From JABJMC01 sp964473745 (GTDB lineage: Bacteria > Patescibacteriota > Gracilibacteria > UBA1369 > UBA12473): a DNA stretch of 64,000 nt. Positions 1 to 7,932 of this stretch are shown piece after piece (positions within the stretch are counted from its first letter, which is position 1; every line of letters begins with the position of its first letter). The position numbers and the translations under genes were made by a program. A model generated the notes under the pieces. That model was not told the DNA's origin and did not search any database. It saw only the letters and a program-made list of their open reading frames with translations. The DNA is taken from positions 1 to 64,000 of the forward strand of contig CAYYQE010000001.1 in the NCBI GenBank assembly GCA_964473745.1. The letters are read 5' to 3'.

Positions 1-11
1 CGAGTCTTTTT

Positions 12-300
12 GCATAGGTACAATAGCTTGACTCGTATAACATTTTTTCAGATGGGGCGAGAGTGTCATGTCAAATGTAACGTACGATAAGGAGGGATTT
101 TTGGAGTGTTAAAATTAATTTTCTTGAATTAAAACATAGCGTCCCTTTGCGTTCGCTCTCCCATTCGTCGCGCGTTTCGTCTGCGCCTGTTGCGTCCCCT
201 CGCCTGCGCTCCTGTGCCTACCTGCGCCCGTCGCGCGTTCATTTTTTATTCATTTTCCGTTCATTTTTTTGTTAAGTTTTCGTAATGTCGAGCTGCTAAA
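12..300 (+). repeat. Dispersed repeat R1, copy A (truncated)
   Basis: A 68-bp module (18-85) runs from GTAC to GTAC, with inner TTGAC and GTCAA half-sites forming an imperfect inverted repeat. AAGGAGG follows at 89-95, then a GTG-started mini-ORF of only eight codons (106-132). Homologous copies lie at 16808-17045 and 38797-39035; this copy lacks the second 68-bp module. A pyrimidine-rich, GC-rich tract (about 140-240) and a T-rich tail (about 230-302) follow. The tail matches the one before dprA and ends in TGCTAAAAT, an extended -10-like box. Function unknown. Confidence 0.7.
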
Positions 301-357
301 ATAAGAACGAAAAACCTTTAAGACCTTTGAAAGATAGGCTCCTTAACATCCATTCCT

Positions 358-783
358 ATGAAATTTATTCTTATTGTTATGGTTTTGGCGTTCGCGGGTT
401 GTATGCGAGCGGATTTAGAAACCATCACTTATCAAGATCCAGGCGAGCGGTTTAAACTTGAGTATCCGACAGATTGGGCTGTGACTAAAAGTCATGATGA
501 AGTCCAGTTTTGGGATACCCCAGAAGAGCCGACTATAAAAATGGCGTTGTTTGAAGCTGGCACAACCAATTTTGATGAATTTATTGCTGATGATGAATCG
601 CGATTTGATGAGCTGCAAGACATCCCAATAATGATTCGTACCGGCAGCTTTATGAGCGATTATCAAATTTATTATTATAATCTAGAGACAGAGATTGTGG
701 GTTTTAGTGCTTATTTCTCGGCATCAACACCAGGCCATTTTGACCAGGTGACAGAGATTCAGCGATCATTCCAAGCAATGTAA
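358..783 (+). CDS. Small secreted lipoprotein, PsbP/Mog1-like
   Basis: A 141-residue protein starting with a short hydrophobic signal peptide that ends in a lipobox (FAGC, Cys 15), so it is probably lipid-anchored outside the cytoplasmic membrane. The mature part contains a 'FKLEYPTDWAV' segment typical of PsbP/Mog1-fold lipoproteins and ends in a short beta-rich region. A specific role cannot be read. It sits 55 nt downstream of a TAAAAT box at the end of repeat R1 copy A. It is AT-rich like most of the window, unlike the GC-rich gene that follows 35 nt later. The family call is by local pattern only. Confidence 0.7.
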   Translation: MKFILIVMVLAFAGCMRADLETITYQDPGERFKLEYPTDWAVTKSHDEVQFWDTPEEPTIKMALFEAGTTNFDEFIADDESRFDELQDIPIMIRTGSFMSDYQIYYYNLETEIVGFSAYFSASTPGHFDQVTEIQRSFQAM

Positions 784-818
784 TGACACGGGCAAATCTC
801 TCACGAAAGGAGAACAAA

Positions 819-3050
819 ATGCCCAAAAGCAAGTGGATCGTGATTTGGTGGCTGGCAGGATTCCTGCCGGGCTGCCTCAGTGTGAGCAACACCGGGCAGA
901 ATAGCGGCAAGGATTACGTCGATGAGCCGGATTGGAGTCAAAGTCACGGCGATGATGATTCCGATTCGGTGGATGACGACTCAGAATTTGCCGACGACGA
1001 TGTGCTTTCCGATGACGACGTTTCTGACGATGATGCCGGAGGGACCGGTGGCACGACTAGCGAGCTGCAGCTCCCCTTTGCTTCAGACGAGGTGTGGCAG
1101 CTCACGCGGGGCTACAACGAGGGTTCGCATCTGGACTACGGCTACGACTGGGTCGATGACCGGTACGCCCTGGATTTTGCGCTCGCGGGCTGTGAGCCCT
1201 GGCGCAAGCCGATCTATCCGGTCCGCGAGGGCGTGGTAGAACTAGTGGCTTACGACGATGACGGCTATGGCAACTACGTACTCATCGACCATGGCAACGG
1301 CTACAAGTCCCGCTACGCTCACTTCGACGAAGCCCAGGTTTATTCTGGGCAGGAAGTGACCACGAGTGACGTGATCGGTTTGTGCGGCAACTCCGGTTAC
1401 GTGCTGGGAAGCGCTTGTCCTGAGCATCCCGGCACGCACCTGCACTTCGCCTTCTACCAAGACGGGGAGGGCGCGGTGCCAGAGCCCATGTCTGGACACG
1501 TTGGTTTTCAGACCGGGTGTTGGTATGGCCATCACAGCTACATCGATTGCGATGGGGATGGTCAGCCCGACAATCCTCTTGGCGATGACGATGATTCGTG
1601 GGGCGACGATGATCTCGCGGATGACGACCTCGCGGATGACGACACCTGGGGCGACGATGACGCGGCCGACGACGATCTCGCAGACGACGACACCTGGGGC
1701 GACGACGATTCCGAACCCGCAGATGACGACGATCTTGCAGATGACGACACCACCCCGGACTGTCTGGACAATGACGGTGACGGCTATGGGGTCGGGGCTG
1801 ATTGCCTTGGCGAGGATTGCAACGACAGTCATTCCCAGATCTATCCCGGTGCGCCGGAACAGGAAGATGCCTGGGATAACGACTGTGATAACCTCATCGA
1901 CGAAGGGACCAACAGCTACGACGATGATGCTGATGGTTACAGCGAAAATGGCGGGGATTGTGACGACACGAGCTCGGCTATTCATCCTGGGGCCACGGAC
2001 ATTGAGTGCGACGGCCTGGATCAGGACTGTTCCAATGGGGATTACTGCCCCGAACCTGGTGACGATGACGACCTCGCGGACGATGACGACAGCGACCCTG
2101 GCGATGACGACACGTGGGGCGACGATGACACAACCGAACCGGAACCGGACGACGAATGTACCTACACCGTTCCTCTCGACATCCCCACCATCCAGGAGGC
2201 CATTGACTTGGCCGCTACCACCGAAATTGTCTGCGTAGAGGCCGGCGACTACTACGAAGATCTCATCTTCACGGGTGAGGACATCACGGTGCGTTCGTTG
2301 GACGGGGCCGAGGCCACCAACCTCCACAGTGTTGGTATTGGCTCATATGACGCTATCGTGACCCTCGAAAGCGGCGAGTCAAACACCACTGTAATCGAGG
2401 GGTTCACCCTGTATCCGGCCGGCGGCCGAGCTATCTATGTCGAAGGCGCCGCGGCCACCTTCCGCCGGCTCGTGATCGAGAGTTCCAACCTATCGAACAC
2501 GGGCATGGTTTTCTACAGCGGGAGCGGATCGCGCGTCCAAAATGTCTGGGTCAAGGATCCAGTTCAGTATGGATTCACAGTCTTTGGCGGCACTACCGAT
2601 TTGGAGCTCGCCAACGTGATTGTGAACAACGCTGGCAGCGCCGGCCTGCGCGCCGGCGACTCCTCGGACTTCGCGGTTTACAACGGGGTTTTCTACAACA
2701 ACGGCTACGGCGGCGTTTGGATTCTTGATGCAGACGGTCACGTAGAGAACACCATCTCCGTGGGTCACAGTTACTACGGTATCCACCTGGACAACGCCGC
2801 CTACACCCTCACCGCTGATTACAATACCGGCCACAACAATACGCAGGGCAACTGGAGCGGTAATGTCACCCTTGGGTCCGGTAACGCATCTCAGGATGCT
2901 GACTTCACGAATCCCGAAAGCGGTGACTTCATTCTGCAGGCCGGGTCTCCCTGTCAAAACGCCGGCAACCCCGACCCCACCTTCAACAACCCGGATGGAA
3001 CTCGAAACAACCAAGGAGCCTATGGCGGCCCCTACGGCGAAAGCTGGTAG
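819..3050 (+). CDS. Large lipoprotein: M23-type peptidase domain, MopE-like motifs, beta-helix; probably acquired
   Basis: A 743-residue protein. The start is the ATG at 819, because AAAGGAG lies 6 nt before it and a lipoprotein signal peptide (LPGC) follows directly; an earlier in-frame ATG at 783 lacks both. Order: Asp-rich linker; M23 peptidase-like domain (about 83-228) with ALDFA, YAHF and GTHLHF; long DDD linkers; MopE-like metal-binding motifs (about 310-400, DCND/DNDCDN); Asp-rich linker; right-handed beta-helix (about 440-743). The usual HxxxD zinc motif is absent, but a His lies 15 residues before the Asp of ALDFA, as in M23A/LasA-type spacing. The gene is far richer in G+C than its neighbours (37 of 60 bases at 1081-1140). 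Asp linkers with MopE motifs are common in myxobacteria-like Deltaproteobacteria, so transfer is likely. Activity is unproven. Confidence 0.8.
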   Translation: MPKSKWIVIWWLAGFLPGCLSVSNTGQNSGKDYVDEPDWSQSHGDDDSDSVDDDSEFADDDVLSDDDVSDDDAGGTGGTTSELQLPFASDEVWQLTRGYNEGSHLDYGYDWVDDRYALDFALAGCEPWRKPIYPVREGVVELVAYDDDGYGNYVLIDHGNGYKSRYAHFDEAQVYSGQEVTTSDVIGLCGNSGYVLGSACPEHPGTHLHFAFYQDGEGAVPEPMSGHVGFQTGCWYGHHSYIDCDGDGQPDNPLGDDDDSWGDDDLADDDLADDDTWGDDDAADDDLADDDTWGDDDSEPADDDDLADDDTTPDCLDNDGDGYGVGADCLGEDCNDSHSQIYPGAPEQEDAWDNDCDNLIDEGTNSYDDDADGYSENGGDCDDTSSAIHPGATDIECDGLDQDCSNGDYCPEPGDDDDLADDDDSDPGDDDTWGDDDTTEPEPDDECTYTVPLDIPTIQEAIDLAATTEIVCVEAGDYYEDLIFTGEDITVRSLDGAEATNLHSVGIGSYDAIVTLESGESNTTVIEGFTLYPAGGRAIYVEGAAATFRRLVIESSNLSNTGMVFYSGSGSRVQNVWVKDPVQYGFTVFGGTTDLELANVIVNNAGSAGLRAGDSSDFAVYNGVFYNNGYGGVWILDADGHVENTISVGHSYYGIHLDNAAYTLTADYNTGHNNTQGNWSGNVTLGSGNASQDADFTNPESGDFILQAGSPCQNAGNPDPTFNNPDGTRNNQGAYGGPYGESW
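1582..1760 (+). repeat. In-frame Asp-rich codon repeats (DDDLADDDTWGDDD type)
   Basis: Imperfect direct repeats of GAC/GAT triplets with interspersed CTCGCGGAT and ACCTGGGGC blocks encode a flexible acidic linker between the peptidase-like and MopE-like regions. A shorter copy is at 2059-2150. Such repeats are prone to slippage and may vary between strains. Confidence 0.75.
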
Positions 3051-3120
3051 TTAGCGCGGCGCATTCATTGCACCCAATCTCCAGCTTCCTAATAAGCCGC
3101 CCACCTCAAAAACCCACCTC

Positions 3121-3160
3121 AAAAAAGCGGGCCACAACATCTCACGTGGTCCGTTTTTCC
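3121..3160. terminator. Bidirectional intrinsic terminator
   Basis: Stem CGGGCCAC (3128-3135) pairs with GTGGTCCG (3146-3153) with one G-U pair. Six A residues lie on one side and five T residues on the other, so it can act on both strands. It lies between convergent genes ending at 3050 and 3169. Confidence 0.8.
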
Positions 3161-3168
3161 TTACACTA

Positions 3169-3702
3169 TTACTTGTGCGGTAAAATATTTACGACAAATC
3201 TTCCCAGAAAGGCCCTTCCTTGAGGCACGACCGGGCTAGCAAATTGAACACGAACAATCTCCGTCAGACCCAATTCAGAAAGTCTTTTTATAAGTGCCTT
3301 TTCAATATATTGATGATCATTAGGGTGCCCCATCTTAACAGTTATAAAATGAGCCGTTAGATCTTGCGCGTAGCGCCTAACTTGCAGAGTTTCAAAATGA
3401 CGATCTTCTCTTATAAATCGGGCCAATTCTTTGGCCACTAATCCAGTCACCATTGCCTCATATTCGCGTAAATTCCCAGCAATGCTAACCACTTCTCCCA
3501 AATCCTGTGGATTAAGAGTTCTCTGCATCATAAGCCCTCCAACCATTTGTTGAAATTTTACAAAATCAACCCATGGAACAGAAGGAGGTAGGCCCTCTGC
3601 TTGCTGCCCTCTTTTTCTCACCGGCGGTTCAGCATGAGCCTCAAAAAAATCCTCTGGGGCTAGAATCTCATGCTCACCAGGTTTTAGGGGTGGTTTAGGC
3701 AT
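3169..3702 (-). CDS. Hypothetical protein
   Basis: A 177-residue protein I do not recognise. The N-terminal 35 residues are Pro/Glu-rich and probably disordered. The rest is mixed helix and strand, without signal peptide, membrane segment or cysteine motif, so it is probably cytoplasmic. It is the second gene of a two-gene unit: the upstream gene ends 1 nt before its ATG, which suggests translational coupling. It ends at a shared bidirectional terminator. No function can be assigned. Confidence 0.6.
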   Translation of the reverse strand: MPKPPLKPGEHEILAPEDFFEAHAEPPVRKRGQQAEGLPPSVPWVDFVKFQQMVGGLMMQRTLNPQDLGEVVSIAGNLREYEAMVTGLVAKELARFIREDRHFETLQVRRYAQDLTAHFITVKMGHPNDHQYIEKALIKRLSELGLTEIVRVQFASPVVPQGRAFLGRFVVNILPHK

Positions 3703-3703
3703 A

Positions 3704-4219
3704 CTATTCTAAACAAGCATCAATAACCGCTCGAACATTTCCTGCTTTTTCGGTGATAGTTCGCAAACTTAAATAAGCACCATCATCTTCAACCTGGGCA
3801 AACCAATCTCTTACTCGCGCTTCGGCATCACGCAAAAAACCATCCAAATCTGTCATGTGAATTCCTGGGAGAGGATCTTCTATTACATTAGCTTCGTACT
3901 CTTGTTGTCTGAGTAATCGTGTCACAACCTTTGCCGCCGCTAGTTGGCCGGTTAACAGATAGTCAGCATTAAATTTTGTTTGGCTCAAAACAGTTTTTAA
4001 CCCGTTGGCTACGCCAGATAGCTCTTCCATAATTTCTTCTTCAGTATCATCTTCCGGTGGACATTCATCATCAACATCATCAGGATCAGTTACATTAAAA
4101 GCCTGCAAGGTTGCCTCCAAAAGCGCTGCCTCATCAGCCATCCTATGGCTTTCTTCCGAAGTGGACTCTCGTCCAGAATCAGGAGCAAAACTACTGATTT
4201 TTGCAGAAGTACTAGTCAT
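3704..4219 (-). CDS. Hypothetical acidic protein
   Basis: A 171-residue acidic protein, unrecognised. It has a Ser/Thr-rich N-terminus, an Asp/Glu-rich stretch (about 47-66) and a mostly helical remainder. There is no signal peptide or transmembrane segment. It is the first gene of a pair with the gene ending at 3169; its stop codon lies 1 nt before the next start. An inverted repeat carrying repeat R2 copy 1 lies between it and pcrA. Confidence 0.6.
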   Translation of the reverse strand: MTSTSAKISSFAPDSGRESTSEESHRMADEAALLEATLQAFNVTDPDDVDDECPPEDDTEEEIMEELSGVANGLKTVLSQTKFNADYLLTGQLAAAKVVTRLLRQQEYEANVIEDPLPGIHMTDLDGFLRDAEARVRDWFAQVEDDGAYLSLRTITEKAGNVRAVIDACLE

Positions 4220-4276
4220 TTTAGGGTGGATTAATAAATGGGGTTTGTTAAATTACTCAAAAACTCATTATTTGTC

Positions 4277-4358
4277 AAACAATCCGCTGTTTTTTCGAAA
4301 ACGTCCCGCCGACAGGCGAGAAGGTTCCCTCCAGCTGAGAAAAAATAGGCGGATTGTT
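4277..4358. repeat. Long inverted repeat enclosing R2 copy 1
   Basis: Arm AAACAATCCGCTGTTTTTTC (4277-4296) is matched by a near-perfect reverse complement at 4337-4358: the outer 11 bp are perfect, with one mismatch in the next 9. The 40-bp interior is R2 copy 1. The shape, about 20-bp terminal inverted repeats around a repeated core, resembles a MITE or a large terminator 7 bp beyond the pcrA stop. Confidence 0.7.
4295..4336 (+). repeat. Dispersed repeat R2, copy 1
   Basis: TCGAAAACGTCCCGCC, then CAGGC, then AAGGTTCCCTCCAGCT. The same blocks in the same order occur on the minus strand at 62794-62843, and the first half is recognisable at 9393-9425. Confidence 0.65.
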
Positions 4359-4364
4359 TTCTTC

Positions 4365-6713
4365 CTACAGTTTCTTCAGTGGCGCCACACTGGCTGCTAA
4401 CTTTTTCACCCCATGTTTGGCATCTTTAAAAGCCACGGTAATCACCCCACCCTGCACGCTCGCCACCACTCCTTCCCCAAAAGTGTGATGATGCACCCGA
4501 TCGCCTGGCGAATATTCAATTGTATCGCCACCAGTTAAATCATCATCTGGCAGCTCATCAATTCCATCATATTGTGGCTCTGGATCGGCATAAAAACCAG
4601 ATTTTTTTTCAACCGGCACTCGTTTCATCCCTCCGGCAAAACCACGTCCCTTCTTTTTCAAATATTGCCCCAAAATTCCACCAACCTCTTTTGCTTCATC
4701 CGAAATCGATTCATCTTCCCAGTTAGTTTCAGTTAATTCTTCTGGCAAATCTCGCAAAAATTGTGACGGCGCATTTTGTTTCATGTCGCCATAAAGCAAT
4801 CTTCGTTCCGCATACAATAAATAAGCTCGCTCCATGGCCCGTGTTAATCCCACATACATTAAGCGCCGCTCTTCCTCCAATTCATTTGGTTCAAACATGC
4901 TCCGCGAGTGTGGGAAAACACCTTCTTCCATCCCACAAATAAACACATTTCTAAATTCCAATCCTTTTGCCGAATGCAAAGTCATTAACGTTACCGCATT
5001 GTCATCATCTTGAATTTTATCCAAATCTGAAATCAGGGCCACTTCCTCCAAAAACGTCGAAAGCGAAATACCAGGCTCTAATTGGTCATATTTACTGGCT
5101 ACCGAAACAAGCTCCCGAACATTTTCAAAACGCGTTTCCCCATCTGTTGACCCATCCAATAAAAAGTCTTTGTACCCACATGCTTCAATTAAATGTTTAA
5201 TCACTCCCGAGGCTGGATGTTCCTGATTAACTTTTTGCATTTCAATAATAATTTTCACAAATTTACCTAAGGTCATCATTTTTTGCTCTGGTAACCGATT
5301 TTCCCCAATCGCTTCAATATCACGCATCACGGAATAGAGCGGCTCATCTCCGCGCGCCCGCGCTAAATCCTGCAAAACTTCCAGGGTGCGCCCGCCAATT
5401 TTACGGGGCGGAGTATTTATCACCCGCAGCAAACTTACGCTGTCCGCTGGATTTTCAATTAAACGCAAATAAGCCAGCATATCTTTAATTTCCTTACGTT
5501 TGTAAAACTTTACGCCCCCTACAATTCGGTAGGGGATTCCATGGCGCATCATGGCTTCTTCCACCACTCGCGACTGAGCATTAGTTCGGTACAAAATCGC
5601 AAAATCCCGATAATCCGGGTTTTCGTGTTTCAATAAAAGTTTCTGAATTTCGCGCGCAATCATCATCCCCTCATCTCGTTCGTCAATCGCTTCCCAAATT
5701 TTTATCTTTTCGCCGCCTGTTTGCTCGGTCCACAGCTTTTTCTTAGTGCGCGCTTTGTTTTTTTCAATCACCGCGTGACTAGCATCCAAAATCATAGAAG
5801 TGGATCGATAGTTTTGCTCCAGTTTAATAATCGTGGCCTCGGGATAATCTTTTTCAAAATCCAAAATATTTCGCATCGTGGCCCCGCGCCAAGAATAAAT
5901 TGACTGCCAATCATCACCCACCACACACAAATTTCGATATTTCTCCGCCAACATTTTTATAAGTACATATTGCGCGTGATTCGTGTCCTGATACTCATCC
6001 ACGGAAATATATTTGAACCGCTCTTGATACTCGTCGAGCACGTCGGGTTGCTGTTCAAAAAGCTGTACGGTTTTCATAATTAAATCATCAAAATCCAAGG
6101 CTTGGCTTTGCGCTAATTTTTTCTGATAAAGCGGATAAAGTTTTGCTACTTGCTCAGTAAAATGGTTGTGCATTTGCCGCGAATACTCATCCGGCGTTAA
6201 GAGCGCGTTTTTTGCTCCGGCAATTGCCCCGAGCACTGCTTTTGGATTTAGTTTTTCCTTGGGAATGCCGAGGTCTTTCATAATAGTTTTCATCAAAACC
6301 TCGGTGTCTGTGTCATCGTAAATTACAAATCGATCTTCAAATCCCAATAAATGCAAATGCCTCCGTAAAATCTGTACACACACTGAGTGAAAAGTCCCTA
6401 CCACCGGCAAATCAGAACGATTAAAATTAATTCCTTTAGCCGCTTCCCACATCGCCTCTACCTTTTTTTTCCCATACATCAAATCCAAAATCCGCCGCTT
6501 CATTTCATTAGCTGCCTTGTTCGTAAAAGTCACCGCCAAAATATTAAAAGGCTTTACTTTGCGTTCCGCCATCAGATAAGCAATCCGGTGCGTCAGGGCT
6601 CGTGTCTTCCCACTACCCGCCCCCGCCAAAATCAAAACCGGGCCATCCACTGCGGTGACCGCTTCCTGCTGGGGCTTGTTTAAATCTCTTAAAATTGGGT
6701 GTTTTTTTTCCAT
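4365..6713 (-). CDS. pcrA: UvrD/PcrA/Rep-family ATP-dependent DNA helicase
   Basis: A 782-residue superfamily 1A helicase that unwinds DNA 3'-5' in repair and at stalled forks. It shows Walker A AGAGSGKT (30-37), the DEYQDTN Walker B region (about 240), the GDDWQSIYSWRGA motif III/IV region, LMTLHSAKGLEF and GLTRAMERAYLLYA. The last 45 residues (GDRVHHHTFGEG) form the Tudor-like C-terminal domain of PcrA. Length fits the family. TATATT at 6722-6727 lies 8 nt before the ATG, so the mRNA is probably leaderless. The symbol follows PcrA rather than UvrD because of that C-terminal domain. Confidence 0.95.
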   Translation of the reverse strand: MEKKHPILRDLNKPQQEAVTAVDGPVLILAGAGSGKTRALTHRIAYLMAERKVKPFNILAVTFTNKAANEMKRRILDLMYGKKKVEAMWEAAKGINFNRSDLPVVGTFHSVCVQILRRHLHLLGFEDRFVIYDDTDTEVLMKTIMKDLGIPKEKLNPKAVLGAIAGAKNALLTPDEYSRQMHNHFTEQVAKLYPLYQKKLAQSQALDFDDLIMKTVQLFEQQPDVLDEYQERFKYISVDEYQDTNHAQYVLIKMLAEKYRNLCVVGDDWQSIYSWRGATMRNILDFEKDYPEATIIKLEQNYRSTSMILDASHAVIEKNKARTKKKLWTEQTGGEKIKIWEAIDERDEGMMIAREIQKLLLKHENPDYRDFAILYRTNAQSRVVEEAMMRHGIPYRIVGGVKFYKRKEIKDMLAYLRLIENPADSVSLLRVINTPPRKIGGRTLEVLQDLARARGDEPLYSVMRDIEAIGENRLPEQKMMTLGKFVKIIIEMQKVNQEHPASGVIKHLIEACGYKDFLLDGSTDGETRFENVRELVSVASKYDQLEPGISLSTFLEEVALISDLDKIQDDDNAVTLMTLHSAKGLEFRNVFICGMEEGVFPHSRSMFEPNELEEERRLMYVGLTRAMERAYLLYAERRLLYGDMKQNAPSQFLRDLPEELTETNWEDESISDEAKEVGGILGQYLKKKGRGFAGGMKRVPVEKKSGFYADPEPQYDGIDELPDDDLTGGDTIEYSPGDRVHHHTFGEGVVASVQGGVITVAFKDAKHGVKKLAASVAPLKKL

Positions 6714-6721
6714 GGGGAATC

Positions 6722-6727
6722 AATATA
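6722..6727 (-). promoter_or_regulatory. -10 box of pcrA, leaderless-type
   Basis: TATATT preceded by TGG (extended -10), with 8 nt between the box and the pcrA ATG, which predicts transcription starting at or next to the start codon. The -35 is weak (TTTGTG, 16-nt spacer). Confidence 0.55.
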
Positions 6728-6751
6728 CCACAAAAAAAGAAGGCACAAAGT

Positions 6752-7915
6752 CTACAACTGCTTCATGATCTTGCGGACACTAGCCTCGGCCCGATCATCC
6801 CCACCTTTCCGCGCCAAATCCAACATTTTGCGATAAGTCGCTTTGTAGGATTTAGCTTTTTGGAGGCTTTTAATGTTTTTAACTTTTTTCGCCAAATAAC
6901 TATATTCACCCATGTAGCAGGCTTTCAATAAAGAATCATTTTTCGAGTGTTTTCCAAAATATCTAGCTTTGGAAAAGTTTTTCTTGTTCAAAAAATAAAT
7001 CGCGGCATTGTGATAGGCTTTTCTAATTAACGCTGGATCACGCAACTTTTCTAAATAAAAAATTGCTGAACTAAACTGCTTTTCCTTCATCAAACGAAGT
7101 CCTAAATTCCGATAAGCAATATCCAAATTCCGATCTACTAATTCTCGTTTACTACTAATCAAATAAGCCAGTTGAGCTCTTTTCACAATCACTCGCGGGT
7201 CAATCTGCGCGGTTTTAACTTCGTCATCCACCACATCCAACAAATTCGTAGTAATAAGCTCCGTGATGGGTAGGACCCCGTCATGTTTAGTGTATTTTTT
7301 GAAAGTTCCATTCGTGGCCTCAATATCAATCCCCTGAAAATGCAGACAAACATGTCCTGGCACCAGCTTAATTTGCAAATCAGAAATCGGATACTTAAGC
7401 GAATAAAGAAACGTATAAAGCGTCACAATTTGATTACAATCTCCCACTAATTTCCCCTTCACAGGATTTTTCAGAAGTTTCCCAAAATTCGCACTGGCCT
7501 GATAAGTGTAGCGTGAACCTGGCCGCAAATAAGACATGATTGTCGCCAAGTAAGCCACTTTTCCTTCATCCCGAGTTGGGAAAGTAACTCCTAATTTTTT
7601 GAATCGTTCCGCAATGGATTTTATTTTTATTAAATGCGCTGATTCATAATCCCAAAAATCTTTTTTCAAAATCTCCACATCCGCATACATCTTACGCCGC
7701 ACTTTTTTTTTCAAATAAACATAGTTCTTATATTTTTTCTCCATCCACAAATTCAGCACCACTAAATTCTCCTGCATCAATTTCTCTAATTTCTTATGAG
7801 TCCGCGCGCGACCACTACCCGACTTAATTCTACTAAAAAATTTGTCTGCCTTTTTTTCAAAAGGATGAACATAACGTGAAAAAACTTGAAGAAGGGTTTT
7901 TAGCATTACCGTCAT
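6752..7915 (-). CDS. Transglutaminase-like protein with helical repeat C-terminus
   Basis: A 387-residue protein. The centre has a Cys-His-Asp/Glu arrangement like transglutaminase-fold proteases: GDCNQIVTLYTFLYS (about 172), then GHVCLHF (about 202), then DIEATNG. The last 150 residues look like TPR-type helical hairpins. The basic N-terminus (KKADKFFSRIKSG) and the lack of a signal peptide suggest a cytoplasmic protein. It lies between pcrA and an L,D-transpeptidase gene, all on the same strand, so it might act on peptidoglycan fragments or proteins. Substrate unknown; the fold call is by motif only. Confidence 0.55.
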   Translation of the reverse strand: MTVMLKTLLQVFSRYVHPFEKKADKFFSRIKSGSGRARTHKKLEKLMQENLVVLNLWMEKKYKNYVYLKKKVRRKMYADVEILKKDFWDYESAHLIKIKSIAERFKKLGVTFPTRDEGKVAYLATIMSYLRPGSRYTYQASANFGKLLKNPVKGKLVGDCNQIVTLYTFLYSLKYPISDLQIKLVPGHVCLHFQGIDIEATNGTFKKYTKHDGVLPITELITTNLLDVVDDEVKTAQIDPRVIVKRAQLAYLISSKRELVDRNLDIAYRNLGLRLMKEKQFSSAIFYLEKLRDPALIRKAYHNAAIYFLNKKNFSKARYFGKHSKNDSLLKACYMGEYSYLAKKVKNIKSLQKAKSYKATYRKMLDLARKGGDDRAEASVRKIMKQL

Positions 7916-7932
7916 TATACCGCAACCTCTCT

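Noticed and set aside
1242..2327. Long minus-strand open frame (361 codons) opposite the large lipoprotein
   Set aside because: It is the antisense reading of GC-rich Asp codons; it has no Shine-Dalgarno or domain and a Val/Ile-biased composition. The plus-strand frame has clear domains.
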